64,000 bases of DNA from Corbicula japonica (taxonomy: Eukaryota; Mollusca; Bivalvia; Venerida; Cyrenidae), in the NCBI GenBank assembly GCA_038501625.1, contig JAZAYU010000010.1:9693380-9757379 (forward strand), written 5' to 3'. Position 1 is the first letter of the stretch, and each line of letters begins with the position of its first letter. This document shows, piece after piece, positions 49,401-51,442 of this stretch. The notes beneath the pieces were generated by a model. That model was given only the letters and a program-made list of their open reading frames with translations, searched no databases and was not told the DNA's origin. The position numbers and the translations under genes are program-made.

Positions 49401-51442
49401 AGATCATAAAACTAAGTTTTGAGATCAGTCTCAAATCTCAAGGATCTGATTGGATGAAATGGCGACTGGTCGCCATTTCAGCCAATCAGATGCTTGAGAT
49501 TTGAGACTGATCTCCAGATTTTGTTTTATAATCTTGGGCACTGTTTATTCAATGGATATGGCTGATATCCCTTGAGCATCAAGTGTAGATCCAGATTAGT
49601 CTGCACATCTGTGCATTCTGATTTACAATGTTTGCTTTCATAAGGTTATTTTAATATTTCTGACCAAGAAGAAAGTGAAAACCAAGATTTTACTGCATGG
49701 ACTTGCAGGTTGATCTTAATTTATACTTATTACACATGGGACACAAGCTTCATCACATGGAGAATAGGGTTAATGTGTGCAGGTACTCATTGATGTTTCA
49801 AAGTCCAGAGTTTACCTTATTTGGTTGATTTAATTGTAATTTATTTACTTTTTAAAATTCATTTACTAATAAAAATGTGCGATTATAGGCCAAAGAAATA
49901 ATAATTAACCCTTTACTCCTAGGTTACAGTTTATATCACATGCAACCAGTGTAGATCCAGTTCCACCAGCACATCCCAGCAGTCTTATAAGAATTTTTAA
50001 GGATTTTTACAACACTGTTTGCTCCTTGGTAAGAAATAATCTAATGAATCTTAAAATGACTAGTGTAAAACCTTATCAAAATGCACTAGTGTATACATAT
50101 TCAATCTGTAGTATCGACATAGGTCACACATGGGACACAAGTTATTAACCCTTTCCTCCATTTATGCATTTTATTGTCTATAACAGTGTAGATCCAGATC
50201 TTATGGCATGGATGTGCTGGCTGATCTCGATCTATACTTGTCGCACATGCATTAAAAGGTGTATATATTGAGTAAAGGGTTATAGGCTGTATCCATGGAG
50301 AAAAATGTCAACATCTCTTTATGGTAACCAACATACCCTCTGAAATGTAAGCAGCTTTGGAATGACCTCCGTCTGACTTTCAATAAGGTGGATGACATCC
50401 TGTTCTGGGTAGACCCTCGATGCGTATGGAACAATTCCAACACGCAGATTCTCACCAATATCCGTGAGAATCTTTGTATACAATTTACTTGTAAAATTCC
50501 GTACAATCTGGAAATTCGGGTCAGTAATGCTGTAGGATGCATCAATGATGAATATCAAGTCAATCTTTCCATAGCAGATCGGGGCTGAAAAAGATGATAT
50601 ATTTACACTTGAATTAACTGCATCATCTAGGATAAATAACAAATTTTAAATTTATAGACAATTTTGTCCATCTCACTCTACTAAGTATTTGTCAAAAAAT
50701 TCCTTATGTTGCTCAAATGTACTTAAAAATCAAATAAAGGTAGATAATCATCATCAACTTTGGTAACAATACAAGATAAATATCTCTCTCCCTTTGATGT
50801 TATTCACACACTCAATTTCAAACCAATATTTTATAAAAAAGATATATAAATGGTGTTTCCTATCCTATGCGACCCGCATAGGTTAGCTATTTTTGTATTT
50901 CCCGCGTAAAGCCGCGGTGGTTTTTGGGATTGTCACGTGATCACTTCAACCAAAATACGCATTCGCTGTACCTGGCCCACTATAGACGTCGCCACATGAC
51001 ATTCCCATGATCGCTAAATATAGAATGTATTTTTGTATAGGGATTTCTTCATCAGATTGTTTTCAGGTCTGGTAAAATGGTAAAATTAATCGAAAACTTC
51101 CTCCTGTAGGGTTTGAAATGTAGAGTTTATTGAAAAGTACACGCAAGTGTTACATAGATCGATCTGTTTACGATTTTACCGAGTACACCTGCTCAAACCT
51201 GCACATCTCCCTTTAAAATCCATGATAGGTGTTGTTGCAGTATAACATTTGCTGCATGTATGCTTGAAAAACTTAGGCCCTAATTCATTACAGTTTACTC
51301 TTGAGAATTATTATTTTCAGTCTTGAGCACACATATACTTACTTGATTCTGCTGATGGAAGGGATGTGGATGTTATCAAAAGAAGAAAACCGACCCATTG
51401 TATCAGTCTGTCTATTAGACTACTTGAATTCTTGATGTGAAT
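4313..51442 (-). CDS. Secreted three-VWA-domain protein, spliced, 12 exons (both ends incomplete)
   Basis: Twelve minus-strand exons join with consistent phases: 51442-51343, 50584-50337, 48161-48050, 46763-46557, 46043-46014, 45217-45112, 41657-41308, 40053-39904, 33380-33257, 32209-32040, 5265-5066 and 4409-4313. They total 1894 nt, about 631 codons. The product begins with a hydrophobic leader ending near PSAES, then three VWA domains at about residues 38-215, 238-433 and 440-625. VWA domains bind collagens, integrin-type ligands or other matrix proteins in the extracellular space. Domain 1 has the full MIDAS set (D48-A-S50-Y-S52, T125, D153); domains 2 and 3 do not. Similar layouts occur in matrilins, collagen VI-like proteins and mollusc shell-matrix VWA proteins, and I cannot choose among them. 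The start codon and the 3' end are not identified. Introns carry many family A and B repeats, and the 26.8-kb intron holds a GPCR gene on the other strand. Confidence 0.88.
4571..4645. repeat. Family B palindrome, one arm
   Basis: Contains CGCCATTTCAGCCAATCAGA and TGCTTGAGATTTGAGACTGG, one half of the family B palindrome. The matching arm is absent. Confidence 0.7.
5066..5265 (-). CDS. VWA gene exon 11 (third VWA)
   Basis: Acceptor TTATTTGTTGCAG precedes 5265 and donor GTAAGTGG follows 5066. It supplies the core strands LGYLITFGRAE and GIQLIEIGIGSD of the third VWA. The usual ITDG acidic residue is replaced (ITFG). It begins with two bases that complete the codon left by exon 10, 26.8 kb away. 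Confidence 0.88.
5279..5650. repeat. Family A copies, composite and rearranged
   Basis: Starts TTAACCCTTTATTCCA and contains one hairpin, linker TTGGTCAGAAATAACCTA, a broken second hairpin, then another hairpin near 5534-5585 (GAAGATCCAGATTAGC... GATCTGGATC). At least two insertions or an internal duplication are needed. Confidence 0.7.
5932..6104. repeat. Family B palindrome
   Basis: Left arm CAAGATCAAAAAACTAAAA...TCTCAAGC pairs with right arm GCTTGAGATTTGAGATTGG...TTTTAGTTTTATGATCTTG. The centre has diverged. Confidence 0.75.
6286..6954. mobile_element. 669-bp TIR element with TTTCTGCG subterminal repeats
   Basis: TACCGTATAGCGGGTTATTT at 6286 and the reverse complement of TACTGTATAGCGGGTTATTT ending at 6954 form the TIRs. 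Just inside each end the motif TTTCTGCG or its complement recurs many times. No transposase is present, so it is non-autonomous. Confidence 0.8.
7248..7330 (-). repeat. Family A element, 5' fragment
   Basis: ACCCTTTCCTTAATATATAT then GCATGTGCGACCAGTGTAGA. Only the first arm remains. Confidence 0.65.
7898..8073 (-). repeat. Family A element with internal deletion
   Basis: Both termini are intact (TAACCCTTTCCTCCATATAT... AGAGGAAAGGGTTT), but the linker and the facing arms of the two hairpins are lost, leaving about 176 bp. Confidence 0.8.
8074..9687. other. Intronic region, no gene seen
   Basis: AT-rich DNA within the large VWA intron. No splice-bounded coding segment or clear repeat structure was found. 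The ORF at 9469 runs into a TIR element and is not supported. Confidence 0.5.
9688..9868. mobile_element. 181-bp TIR element (MITE)
   Basis: TACAGTGAAACCCCTC at the left and GAGGGGTTTTACTGTA at the right form the TIRs. ACAG..GACAC and GTGTCCGTAAT inside also pair. A related single end occurs at 17355-17368 (GGGGTTTCAGTGTAA). Confidence 0.75.
9884..10090 (-). repeat. Family A element, degraded
   Basis: TTTACTCCATATTTAC start, hairpin remnants, reverse linker TTTTTGGTCAGAAAAACCTA, and a closing arm ATCTGGATCTACTGTTCACC. Confidence 0.65.
10091..10838. other. Presumed upstream region of the GPCR gene
   Basis: AT-rich, with no further ORF or repeat recognised. It should contain the GPCR promoter and 5' UTR, but no core promoter motif stands out. 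Confidence 0.4.
10839..11969 (+). CDS. Class A (rhodopsin-like) GPCR, peptide-receptor type
   Basis: An intronless 376-residue seven-helix receptor. An in-frame ATG at 10776 would add 21 residues; I chose 10839 because it has a better context (AGAATGG) and gives a usual extracellular N terminus with an N-glycosylation site at N4. TM1 carries GN at 45-46, TM2 LAASD (D74), and C103 with C177 can form the conserved disulfide. The DRY position reads E127-K-A, and TM7 ends NMVLY (299-303) instead of NPxxY. Helix 8 starts FRQEV with C319/C320 available for acylation. These divergent motifs fit the large mollusc sets of orphan FMRFamide/TRH-receptor-like GPCRs; the ligand is unknown. It sits inside the 26.8-kb intron of the VWA gene on the opposite strand. 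It should act at the plasma membrane through G proteins. Confidence 0.9.
   Translation: MEENITLPTTQSYIPYTLSGQQEFISTFLLEKIYKIVITIVGLIGNGITIFILANRRNRKSSTAIYLTALAASDILILLFGPFCDWLEVMWKVIIKDYGTYTCKLQTFMQYSSSSTSSWLLAAVTIEKAVSVTFPYKVHSTRTTKRTFIIIAVIWIAVYATNLHFLFGMGHTYNKVCTATTVLYMNFAVYVLPWIDFSLCFAIPFFFISLGNIIIIRQLAVTRNRRKYLTNSKVSKSLSVSLILVTVNVVFIMSVGPIYIFSVMFPYLIDNLELQQKVSVKDFWGPMLNGLWETNAAINMVLYILSGSKFRQEVKNLICCSKELPNLGIFENSLIGNKIYTLSSRRKYFMKLDQMNSNNSYELQTLKSKKSDTSLN
11970..12319. other. 3' flank of the GPCR gene
   Basis: AT-rich sequence after the stop at 11967-11969, presumably the 3' UTR. No clear repeat until the family A copy begins. Confidence 0.4.
12320..12556 (+). repeat. Family A element, full length, with matched stems
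   Basis: Hairpin 1 has stem GTTTAGATC/GATCTAAAC and hairpin 2 has GTGAAGATC/GATCTTCAC. Each pair is complementary although both differ from the usual GTGTAGATC. The linker is TTAGGTTATTTCTGACCAAA. Confidence 0.9.
12557..13282. other. No gene seen
   Basis: AT-rich intronic DNA. ATTATACCATTCTTTCAATAA occurs at about 12965 and again at about 13238, an old short duplication. Nothing else was recognised. Confidence 0.4.
13283..13522 (+). repeat. Family A element, full length
   Basis: TTTAACCCTTTCCTCCATAG to GAAGGAAAGGGTTAA, two hairpins and the plus linker. Hairpin arms contain several G-T type mismatches. Confidence 0.9.
13667..13868 (-). repeat. Family A element, degraded
   Basis: ACCAGTTTAGATCC hairpin, reverse linker ACAAATAACCTAATGAATTC, then a truncated second hairpin ending GATCTGGATCTAAACTGTCC. 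Confidence 0.75.
13869..14985. other. No gene seen
   Basis: AT-rich intronic DNA. Minus-strand ORFs at 14238 and 14517 show no domain or splice support. No repeat family was recognised. Confidence 0.45.
14990..15290 (-). repeat. Family A element with duplicated hairpin
   Basis: The first hairpin is present twice in tandem (about 66-bp period: TGTGTAGATCCAGATCAGCT at about 15039 and 15094). The reverse linker and second hairpin follow. Confidence 0.85.
15338..15418. repeat. Family B palindrome, contracted
   Basis: AAGATCATAAAACTAAGAT on the left and CCAATCAGATGCTTAACTC...GTTTTAAGATCTTGGGCCC on the right, with the middle deleted. Confidence 0.65.
15549..15792 (-). repeat. Family A element, full length
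   Basis: TTAACCCTTTACTCTATATA to GTAGAGGAAAGGATTAACCC, with reverse linker CATTTTGGTCACAAAAAACC between the hairpins. It shares its right terminus with the next copy. Confidence 0.9.
15788..15968 (+). repeat. Family A element, abutting the previous copy
   Basis: TTAACCCTTTGCTCTATAGA start, linker GGTTATTTCTTACCAATATG, end AAGGAGTAAAAGGTTAAG. The first hairpin has lost its right arm. Confidence 0.8.
16034..16218. repeat. Family A element with internal deletion
   Basis: Intact termini (TTTAACCCTTTCCTTAATCG and GAGTAAAGGGTTAA). The middle, including the linker, is replaced by a short AT-rich run. Confidence 0.8.
16461..16490. repeat. Solo end of a small TIR family
   Basis: A 30-base segment starting GAATCTAGGAATTAATTTTC is identical to 45956-45985, where it is one end of an inverted-repeat element. 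Here only one end is present. Confidence 0.6.
16697..16703. repeat. Possible target-site duplication, left
   Basis: CATCAAC here and CATGAAC at 21185-21191 flank the 4.48-kb element and differ at one base. Confidence 0.45.
16730..17245. repeat. Left array of TTAAACC palindromic units
   Basis: About 500 bp of repeated TTAAACCNNNGGTTTAA-like motifs, each roughly self-complementary and spaced irregularly with AACAGTT and AGACTCTT linkers. The array at 20730-21165 is its inverted partner. Confidence 0.85.
17459..17490. repeat. Perfect small hairpin
   Basis: ATCAAAAGTTTA and TAAACTTTTGAT are exact reverse complements separated by four bases. Confidence 0.6.
18598..19173. repeat. Nested inverted-repeat segment
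   Basis: GCTTTCCAAAAAGCTAGTCG at 18598 extends to about 18656 and pairs with 19124-19173, which ends CTAGCTTTTTGGAAAGC. The arms are about 55 bp with some mismatches. It may be an element inside the larger one. Confidence 0.7.
19234..19712. repeat. 479-bp direct repeat, copy 1
   Basis: Begins TTATAGGCTAATTACTTG. The same 479 bases recur at 20224-20702 with only three differences noticed (19333, 19536 and 19667 or nearby) and no length change. Confidence 0.9.
20224..20702. repeat. 479-bp direct repeat, copy 2
   Basis: Partner of 19234-19712, 990 bp downstream, in the same orientation. It ends just before the right palindromic array. Confidence 0.9.
20730..21165. repeat. Right array of TTAAACC palindromic units
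   Basis: Same unit types as 16730-17245. The outermost part (AACAGTTAAACCTATGGTTT onward) is the inverted copy of the left terminus. Confidence 0.85.
21192..21880. other. No gene seen
   Basis: AT-rich intronic DNA. A minus-strand ORF at 21217-21420 has no support. Confidence 0.4.
21890..22362. repeat. Probable old dispersed repeat
   Basis: Starts near AAGACGGCCAGATGGCCTTA, a local palindrome. The base composition and phrasing (GGCCCAGTTTTAAAGGAGGC) differ from its surroundings, but no partner copy exists in the window. Confidence 0.3.
22363..22434. repeat. Family B palindrome, one arm
   Basis: AAGGTTATAAAGCTGAGTTT... CATCTGATTGGCTGAAATGG CGACTGG: exactly one half of the palindrome, ending at its centre. 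Confidence 0.8.
22532..22600. repeat. Family A element, fragment
   Basis: AACCCTTTATTCTATGGATA, then GTGTAGATCCAGATCAGCCT; truncated. Confidence 0.65.
23127..23366. repeat. 240-bp fold-back element
   Basis: TATACTTCTCAAAATTTGAT and AAGGATCACTT on the left pair with AAGTGATCCTT and ACAAATTTTGAGTAGTATAT on the right. Confidence 0.7.
23947..23983. repeat. Perfect 18-bp-stem palindrome
   Basis: TCTCAATAAAAGTACATA and its exact reverse complement TATGTACTTTTATTGAGA are separated by one base. Flanking ATCATGAATATT and AATAATTATTCATGA weakly extend the symmetry. Confidence 0.85.
24490..24825. repeat. Dispersed retroposon-like repeat, copy 1
   Basis: Contains GATGCCCCCAATGCTCCAAC, a run of GGACAGAC/GGACGGAT motifs and TGCCGCCCACTTTGTGGGGA. 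A second diverged copy is at 37060-37335. Short ORFs on both strands fall inside it and are not genes. Confidence 0.6.
25126..25366 (-). repeat. Family A element, full length
   Basis: TATCCCTTTACTCAAAATAA to AGAGTAAAGGGTTATA, with reverse linker AAGAAATAACCTAATGAATC. Confidence 0.9.
25541..25838. repeat. Family A element, interrupted
   Basis: TTAACCCTTTCCTCTATGTA begins it and GCAAACAGTGAAGATCC... TTTTCACTGTTTGTCC is the last hairpin. About 120 bp of unrelated sequence lies between. Confidence 0.7.
25848..26054. mobile_element. TIR element, ACTGTGGTATCA family
   Basis: TACTGTGGTATCACTAT at the left is matched by TTTGATGATACAACAGTA at the right. Inner CGCGCGAA and TTCGCGC motifs recur. Half-copies lie near 2025-2100, 3225-3315 and 62464-62650. 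Confidence 0.65.
26229..26520. repeat. Dispersed repeat C, copy 1
   Basis: Shares TTTTATGCTTTCCAGTAAAT, GGTGAAATAAATGTGGTATT and GGAGCTCACTCGGTGAAATA-type segments with 38150-38600. The internal TTTCAC/GTGAAA motifs are mutually complementary. Confidence 0.7.
27000..27377 (+). pseudogene. LINE reverse-transcriptase C-terminal fragment
   Basis: An open frame of about 125 codons without a start methionine ends in TAA at 27375-27377. It contains the zinc-knuckle-like end of mollusc non-LTR retrotransposon polyproteins: RICKSC, then YHFLLVCPKFRHLR (C-x2-C...H-x4-C), preceded by an arginine-rich stretch around IRALNEFRLSSHNLKFEAGR. The rest of the RT and endonuclease is missing, so this is a 5'-truncated insertion, normal for LINEs. 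It is in the same direction as the GPCR and antisense to the VWA gene. The clade (RTE/jockey-like) is not resolved. Confidence 0.7.
27378..27960. other. AT-rich DNA, probably LINE 3' UTR and unique intron
   Basis: No gene. Low-complexity AT runs precede the minisatellite. Confidence 0.35.
27961..28800. repeat. Minisatellite, thirty 28-bp units
   Basis: The unit begins CATGTTTACATTTACCTGGT and ends ATAAGAAA. Thirty copies fill exactly 840 bp without an indel. Variant units (TTTT-ACC-TTT, ATTTAATTGG, TTTGCA) recur in ordered blocks. Confidence 0.95.
28826..29340 (+). pseudogene. DIRS-like element, upstream and RNase H fragment
   Basis: One reading frame, broken by a stop at 29105-29107, runs into HINILEIKAGQL and RIYTDNTTTCAYISKFGG. 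This is the RNase H pattern of DIRS-type pols, with E and D catalytic-like positions. The first 93 codons (28826-29104) are not recognisable by me. The frame shifts at about 29335-29350 into the next segment. No reverse-transcriptase fingers and palm are present, so the element is 5'-truncated at or near the minisatellite. Confidence 0.6.
29284..30033 (+). pseudogene. DIRS-like element, RNase H tail and following domain
   Basis: After the frame change the sequence reads AAHIPGKENTVADKLSR, the hallmark end of retroelement RNase H. PNISIDLFASKANCKLQRYV and WPTQSWWPSLHHLI follow, seen in DIRS/Ngaro pol C termini. The recognisable part ends at about 29770; beyond that this frame is only a shadow of the recombinase frame. 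This is an inactive copy. Confidence 0.75.
29733..30815 (+). pseudogene. DIRS-like tyrosine recombinase, three in-frame stops
   Basis: One continuous frame carries an N-terminal SAM-like domain (GVPKQARNIIIKSWRES) and a catalytic domain. In-frame stops occur at 30069 (TAA), 30216 (TGA) and 30246 (TAG), with no frameshift. In the last open part (from 30252, 187 codons) all catalytic positions survive: R24 in TAQR, H132-S-V-R135, W158 in AGWSN and Y168 in RRFYDK. DIRS elements use this enzyme instead of an integrase and insert without target duplications. The copy lies in the VWA intron, antisense to that gene. Confidence 0.85.
30967..31284. mobile_element. Fold-back element, 93-bp arms
   Basis: 30967-31059 and 31192-31284 are reverse complements over 93 bp with two mismatches seen. 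They include TTTGTGGTCGATGAAATTAC and CACCTTCTTCAAAGGTAAGT. The loop is 132 bp and starts with CCCACC repeats. It lies 150 bp after the DIRS-like recombinase. Confidence 0.85.
31285..32039. other. Intron without recognised features
   Basis: AT-rich. The minus ORF at 31431-31628 is unsupported. Confidence 0.4.
32040..32209 (-). CDS. VWA gene exon 10 (third VWA)
   Basis: Acceptor TTTGTTTTGCAG precedes 32209 and donor GTAAGTACC follows 32040. It encodes GRVALMLFDAAGVYNILHFG, the second beta-strand region of the third VWA, and ends VVDNSVG where a MIDAS threonine loop is expected (serine here). Phases fit exons 9 and 11. Confidence 0.88.
32627..32795 (+). repeat. Family A element with internal deletion
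   Basis: Left terminus CCTCCATACATACACCTTTA, right terminus AGGAAAGGGTTAAGC. The linker is lost and the two hairpins are joined directly. Confidence 0.8.
32895..32965. repeat. Family B palindrome, one arm
   Basis: AAGATCATAAAACTAAGATT... TCTCAAGCATCTGATTGATT. The opposite arm is missing, and a family A copy starts nearby. Confidence 0.65.
32978..33227 (-). repeat. Family A element, full length
   Basis: TTAACCCTTTCCTCCATAAA to TGGAGGAAAGGGTC, with linker CATTTTGGTCAGAAATAACC. Hairpin 2 stem is GTTTAGATC/GATCTAAAC and has an inserted GGATCCATG-like extension at its tip. Confidence 0.9.
33257..33380 (-). CDS. VWA gene exon 9 (start of third VWA)
   Basis: Acceptor GTTGCTTGCAG precedes 33380 and donor GTATGTGC follows 33257. 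It encodes NYMVDIVFAVDGSGAMQKIG. The MIDAS motif DxSxS reads D451-G-S453-G-A455, so its last serine is lost. It begins with two bases and ends with two. Confidence 0.88.
33626..33836 (+). repeat. Family A element, first hairpin truncated
   Basis: TTAACCCTTTCGTCCATAGA; linker TTAGGTTATTTCTGACCAAA; second hairpin intact; ends ATATGGAGGAAAGG. Confidence 0.85.
33837..35028. other. Intron without recognised features
   Basis: AT-rich. ORFs at 34034, 34357 and 34704 show no domain or splice context. Confidence 0.4.
35029..35262 (-). repeat. Family A element, full length
   Basis: TTAACCTTTTATCCCATATA; reverse linker GGTCAGAAATAACCTAATAA; end AATAAAGGTGTGTATATGGA. Confidence 0.85.
35262..35491 (+). 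repeat. Family A element, abutting
   Basis: CCCTTCACCCCATAGATATG start; linker TCATTAGGTTTTTTCTAACA; end AAGGAGTAAAGGGTC. It joins the previous copy head to tail without spacer. Confidence 0.8.
35732..35925 (+). repeat. Family A element, degraded
   Basis: TTTTAACCCCATAGATAAAC... GGATATTTCTGAACAAGAAA ... AAAGTAAAGAGTTAA. Confidence 0.7.
36218..36466 (+). repeat. Family A element, full length
   Basis: CTTAACCATTTCCTCCATTT to TGCAGTAAAGGGTTC, with linker ATGTTATTTCTGACCAAAAA. Confidence 0.85.
36470..37059. other. No gene seen
   Basis: AT-rich intronic DNA without recognised repeats. Confidence 0.35.
37060..37335. repeat. Dispersed retroposon-like repeat, copy 2
   Basis: Same family as 24490-24825: GATGCCCCCACTGCTTCAAC, AACTCTGGTAAAATTGGCCG, and TCCCACTTTGTGAGGGCATA near the end. 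The GGACGGAC run is lost. Confidence 0.6.
37754..37987 (-). repeat. Family A element, diverged
   Basis: TTTAACCCTTCACTCATTAT; linker TTGGCCAGATATAACCTATT; end TCGAGTAAATGGTTAAAG. Confidence 0.8.
38150..38600. repeat. Dispersed repeat C, copy 2
   Basis: Longer copy of 26229-26520. TTATGCTTTTCAGTGAATTA near the start and GCACTAAAAGCATAAAATAA inside; the last part (TATATTTCTATCTTACACTG) also recurs at about 35680. Confidence 0.7.
38601..39520. other. No gene seen
   Basis: Intronic. TCTAAAATGGAGCCCCTCAT and TCTTAAATGGAGCCCGTCAT at about 39168 and 39198 form a short tandem pair. No coding signal. Confidence 0.4.
39521..39763 (+). repeat. Family A element, near-consensus
   Basis: TTTAACCCTTTCCTGTATAG to TCAAGGAAAGGGTTAA. 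Hairpin 1 stem GTTTAGATC/GATCTAAAC is matched. Linker ATAGGTTATTTCTGAACAAA. Confidence 0.92.
39904..40053 (-). CDS. VWA gene exon 8 (end of second VWA)
   Basis: Acceptor ACTGTTAACAG precedes 40053 and donor GTAAGTTT follows 39904. It encodes the last strand and helix of the second VWA (FHTSNIIGITGNEQTSVTF, then IKNVRNVIYE). Phases join exons 7 and 9. Confidence 0.85.
40103..40324 (+). repeat. Family A element
   Basis: TTATCCCTTCCGTTATGGCA, linker GAGGTTATTTCTGACCAAAA, end TATGGAGGAAAGGGTCAAC. Confidence 0.8.
40497..40725 (-). repeat. Family A element, diverged
   Basis: Left terminus lost; linker TAGACATATCCTAATGAATC; second hairpin intact; end CATGGAGTAAAGGGCTAA. Confidence 0.75.
40765..40912. 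repeat. Family B palindrome, old copy
   Basis: AAGATCATAAAACTGATGCT... AGCTGATTGGTTGAAATTG... AAGTCTCAATTTAAGTATTT. Symmetry is much decayed. Confidence 0.5.
41038..41263 (-). repeat. Family A element
   Basis: TTAACCCTCTCCTCCATATA; linker TGGTCAGAAATAACCTGATA; end AGAAGGAAAGGGTTAAG. It ends only 45 bp from exon 7. Confidence 0.85.
41308..41657 (-). CDS. VWA gene exon 7 (second VWA)
   Basis: Largest exon. Acceptor TTTCCTTTCAG precedes 41657 and donor GTAAGATGTG follows 41308. It carries most of the second VWA: SLIKYGVSALDNHLFKIG, VPIIVVVIASGPASNTQQAI and FVYLVVLGIG. The ITDG aspartate is replaced (IASG at 351-354). Phases match exons 6 and 8. Confidence 0.9.
41841..41873. repeat. 33-bp flank duplicated in inverse orientation, copy 1
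   Basis: Begins GGTTTTAATTTGTACTAATA. It is an exact reverse complement of 42078-42110, across the family B palindrome. Confidence 0.95.
41934..42182. repeat. Family B palindrome with three arms
   Basis: Arms at about 41936-42007 and 42008-42076 form the normal palindrome. A third arm lies at about 42111-42182 in the same direction as the second. The inverted flank 42078-42110 separates the second and third. Confidence 0.9.
42300..43242. mobile_element. 943-bp TIR element (GGCCCGGTCACACAG)
   Basis: GGCCCGGTCACACAG at 42300 and CTGTGTGACCGGGCC ending at 43242 are perfect inverted repeats; the match weakly extends outward. The interior is GC-richer than its surroundings, with many CACGTG/CACGTC motifs near 42970-43030 and a CCT/CTT tract at 42530-42566. 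The plus ORF at 42373-42741 lies within it and has no domain. No transposase. Confidence 0.88.
42530..42566. repeat. (CCT)n(CTT)n trinucleotide tract
   Basis: Pure CCT and then CTT triplets, inside the TIR element. Confidence 0.9.
43660..43800. repeat. Short degenerate tandem pair
   Basis: AACAAGAGTTGCTTTCCCTG and ATCAAGAGTTGCTGTTCCTG, each followed by AATA-AGGAGA, are about 57 bp apart. Confidence 0.6.
43873..44117 (-). repeat. Family A element
   Basis: GCCTTTACTCCATATTTATG; linker TTGTTCAGATATAACCTAAT; end ATATAAGGACGAAAGCTTAA. Confidence 0.85.
44190..44300. repeat. Family A element, fragment
   Basis: AGAATTAACCTTATGCACC linker trace and CCTGGATCTACACTGGTTGC closing arm. Confidence 0.5.
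44688..44792. repeat. Family A element, fragment
   Basis: AATGAATCAAAAATCAAAAA, CCCTGATTAGATGG, and CTGATCTGGATCTACACTGT near 44730, ending CATATCCCATGAGGTAAG. Confidence 0.6.
45112..45217 (-). CDS. VWA gene exon 6 (start of second VWA)
   Basis: Acceptor ATCTGTTTGTAG precedes 45217 and donor GTAAGTAC follows 45112. It encodes VPMHIYFLLDETMPTQDFDI. The first beta strand is clear, but the MIDAS DxSxS is DETMP (D247-E-T-M-P251), so metal binding is unlikely. It starts with two bases and ends with two. Confidence 0.85.
45670..45983. mobile_element. 314-bp TIR element
   Basis: AGGCAATTGAAAATTAATTT at 45670 pairs with AAATTAATTTTCTATTGCCT-type sequence ending at 45983, 28-bp arms with about two mismatches. 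A solo end occurs at 16461-16490. Its right edge is 30 bp from the microexon. Confidence 0.7.
46014..46043 (-). CDS. VWA gene exon 5, 30-nt microexon
   Basis: Acceptor CTTTTTTCAG precedes 46043 and donor GTATGAC follows 46014. It adds TLDKKIDPI plus split codons on both sides, the linker between the first and second VWA. Skipping it keeps the frame (30 nt), since exons 4 and 6 would then join A|TT. Inclusion is inferred from splice sites. Confidence 0.65.
46413..46518. repeat. (GA)n microsatellite
   Basis: About 105 bp of GA dinucleotides with a few GGGG interruptions at the right, ending 38 bp from exon 4. Confidence 0.97.
46557..46763 (-). CDS. VWA gene exon 4 (end of first VWA)
   Basis: Acceptor CATCTGCTTGCAG precedes 46763 and donor GTAAGGGA follows 46557. 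It encodes the ITDG-KADDP continuation, AAQFAAKGIVTLAVGIGTNE and DPSYVYIQTTITEELLIRM, a textbook VWA C-terminal half, then MDICG. Confidence 0.9.
46806..47190 (-). repeat. Family A element interrupted by a family B palindrome
   Basis: TTAACCCTTTACTCCATATG, hairpin 1, linker TTGGTCAGAAATAACCTATA, AACAGTGTAGATACTGATTA, then the palindrome, then AGATGAATGTGCTGACTGAT ... GGGTAAAGGGTTAAAT. Confidence 0.88.
46972..47108. repeat. Family B palindrome, near-perfect
   Basis: Arms of about 68 bp meet at GGCGACTGGTCGCC with virtually no loop. It is inserted into hairpin 2 of a family A copy. Confidence 0.92.
47321..47455. repeat. Family B palindrome, old copy
   Basis: CAAGAATATAAAACTAAGAC and CAATCAGTTGATTGAGATAT with decayed symmetry. 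Confidence 0.55.
47453..47637. repeat. Family B palindrome with a 40-bp tandem duplication
   Basis: The left arm through the centre is repeated: 47496-47535 and 47536-47575 are identical (AAGGATCTGATTGGCTGAAA... GCCATTTC). The right arm then follows normally. Confidence 0.92.
47639..47788. repeat. Family B palindrome, diverged
   Basis: AATATCATAAAACTAACATT... CAACCATTTCAGCCAATCAG ... TTTTAGTTTCATGACCTTTG. Confidence 0.7.
47888..48026. repeat. Family A single-hairpin derivative
   Basis: Both termini (TTTAACACTTTACTCCATAG, AGAGTAAAGGGTTAA) with a single hairpin whose left arm is of the AACAGY type and right arm of the ACTGGT type. It looks like a deletion between the two hairpins. It ends 23 bp from exon 3. 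Confidence 0.85.
48050..48161 (-). CDS. VWA gene exon 3 (first VWA)
   Basis: Acceptor CTTTTTTTTTTGCAG precedes 48161 and donor GTAATATTA follows 48050. It encodes KTNTGTALEYALQMF and IKIAILITDG, giving the MIDAS threonine (T125) and aspartate (D153). Phase 0 in, one base out. Confidence 0.92.
48475..49320 (-). repeat. Tandem retroposon-like repeat, about 170-bp period
   Basis: GGTTCCCATAAAGTTTCGTT-type starts occur near 48633, 48804, 48972 and 49140 (spacings 171, 168, 168). It ends with GGACGGACAGATGGACGGAT and a duplicated CCTCCCGATTTCATCGGTGG. Minus-strand ORFs here are repeat-derived. Confidence 0.88.
49396..49544. repeat. Family B palindrome, near-perfect
   Basis: CCCAAGATCATAAAACTAAG... 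GGCGACTGGTCGCCATTTCA... GTTTTATAATCTTGGGCACT. Arms about 70 bp. Confidence 0.92.
49545..49775 (+). repeat. Family A element, degraded
   Basis: AGTGTAGATCCAGATTAGTC; linker AAGGTTATTTTAATATTTCTG; end CATGGAGAATAGGGTTAA. Confidence 0.7.
49907..50135 (-). repeat. Family A element, degraded
   Basis: TTAACCCTTTACTCCTAGGT; linker AAGAAATAATCTAATGAATC; second hairpin decayed. Confidence 0.7.
50143..50284. repeat. Family A single-hairpin derivative
   Basis: TTAACCCTTTCCTCCATTTA ... TGAGTAAAGGGTTATAG with one hairpin. This is the rightmost well-preserved copy in the window. Confidence 0.85.
50337..50584 (-). CDS. VWA gene exon 2 (start of first VWA)
   Basis: Acceptor ATCTTTTTCAG precedes 50584 and donor GTATGTTGG follows 50337. 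It encodes CYGKIDLIFIIDASYSITDP with intact DxSxS (D48/S50/S52), then LRVGIVPYASRVYPEQDVIH. It begins with two bases completing exon 1's last codon and ends at a codon border. Confidence 0.92.
50590..51342. other. First resolved intron of the VWA gene
   Basis: No ORF or repeat. GTTAGCTATTTTTGTATTTC and a short GC-rich stretch at about 50900-50940 stand out only by composition. Confidence 0.4.
51343..51442 (-). CDS. VWA gene exon 1 resolved (signal peptide region)
   Basis: Acceptor TTTAAATTTCAG precedes 51442 and donor GTAAGTATAT follows 51343. It encodes a short polar segment, then LIQWVGFLLLITSTSLPSAE, like a secretory signal with a cleavage site near SAES. There is no in-frame ATG in the exon itself, so the start codon must come from an exon to the right; the phase there must be 0. 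Confidence 0.75.
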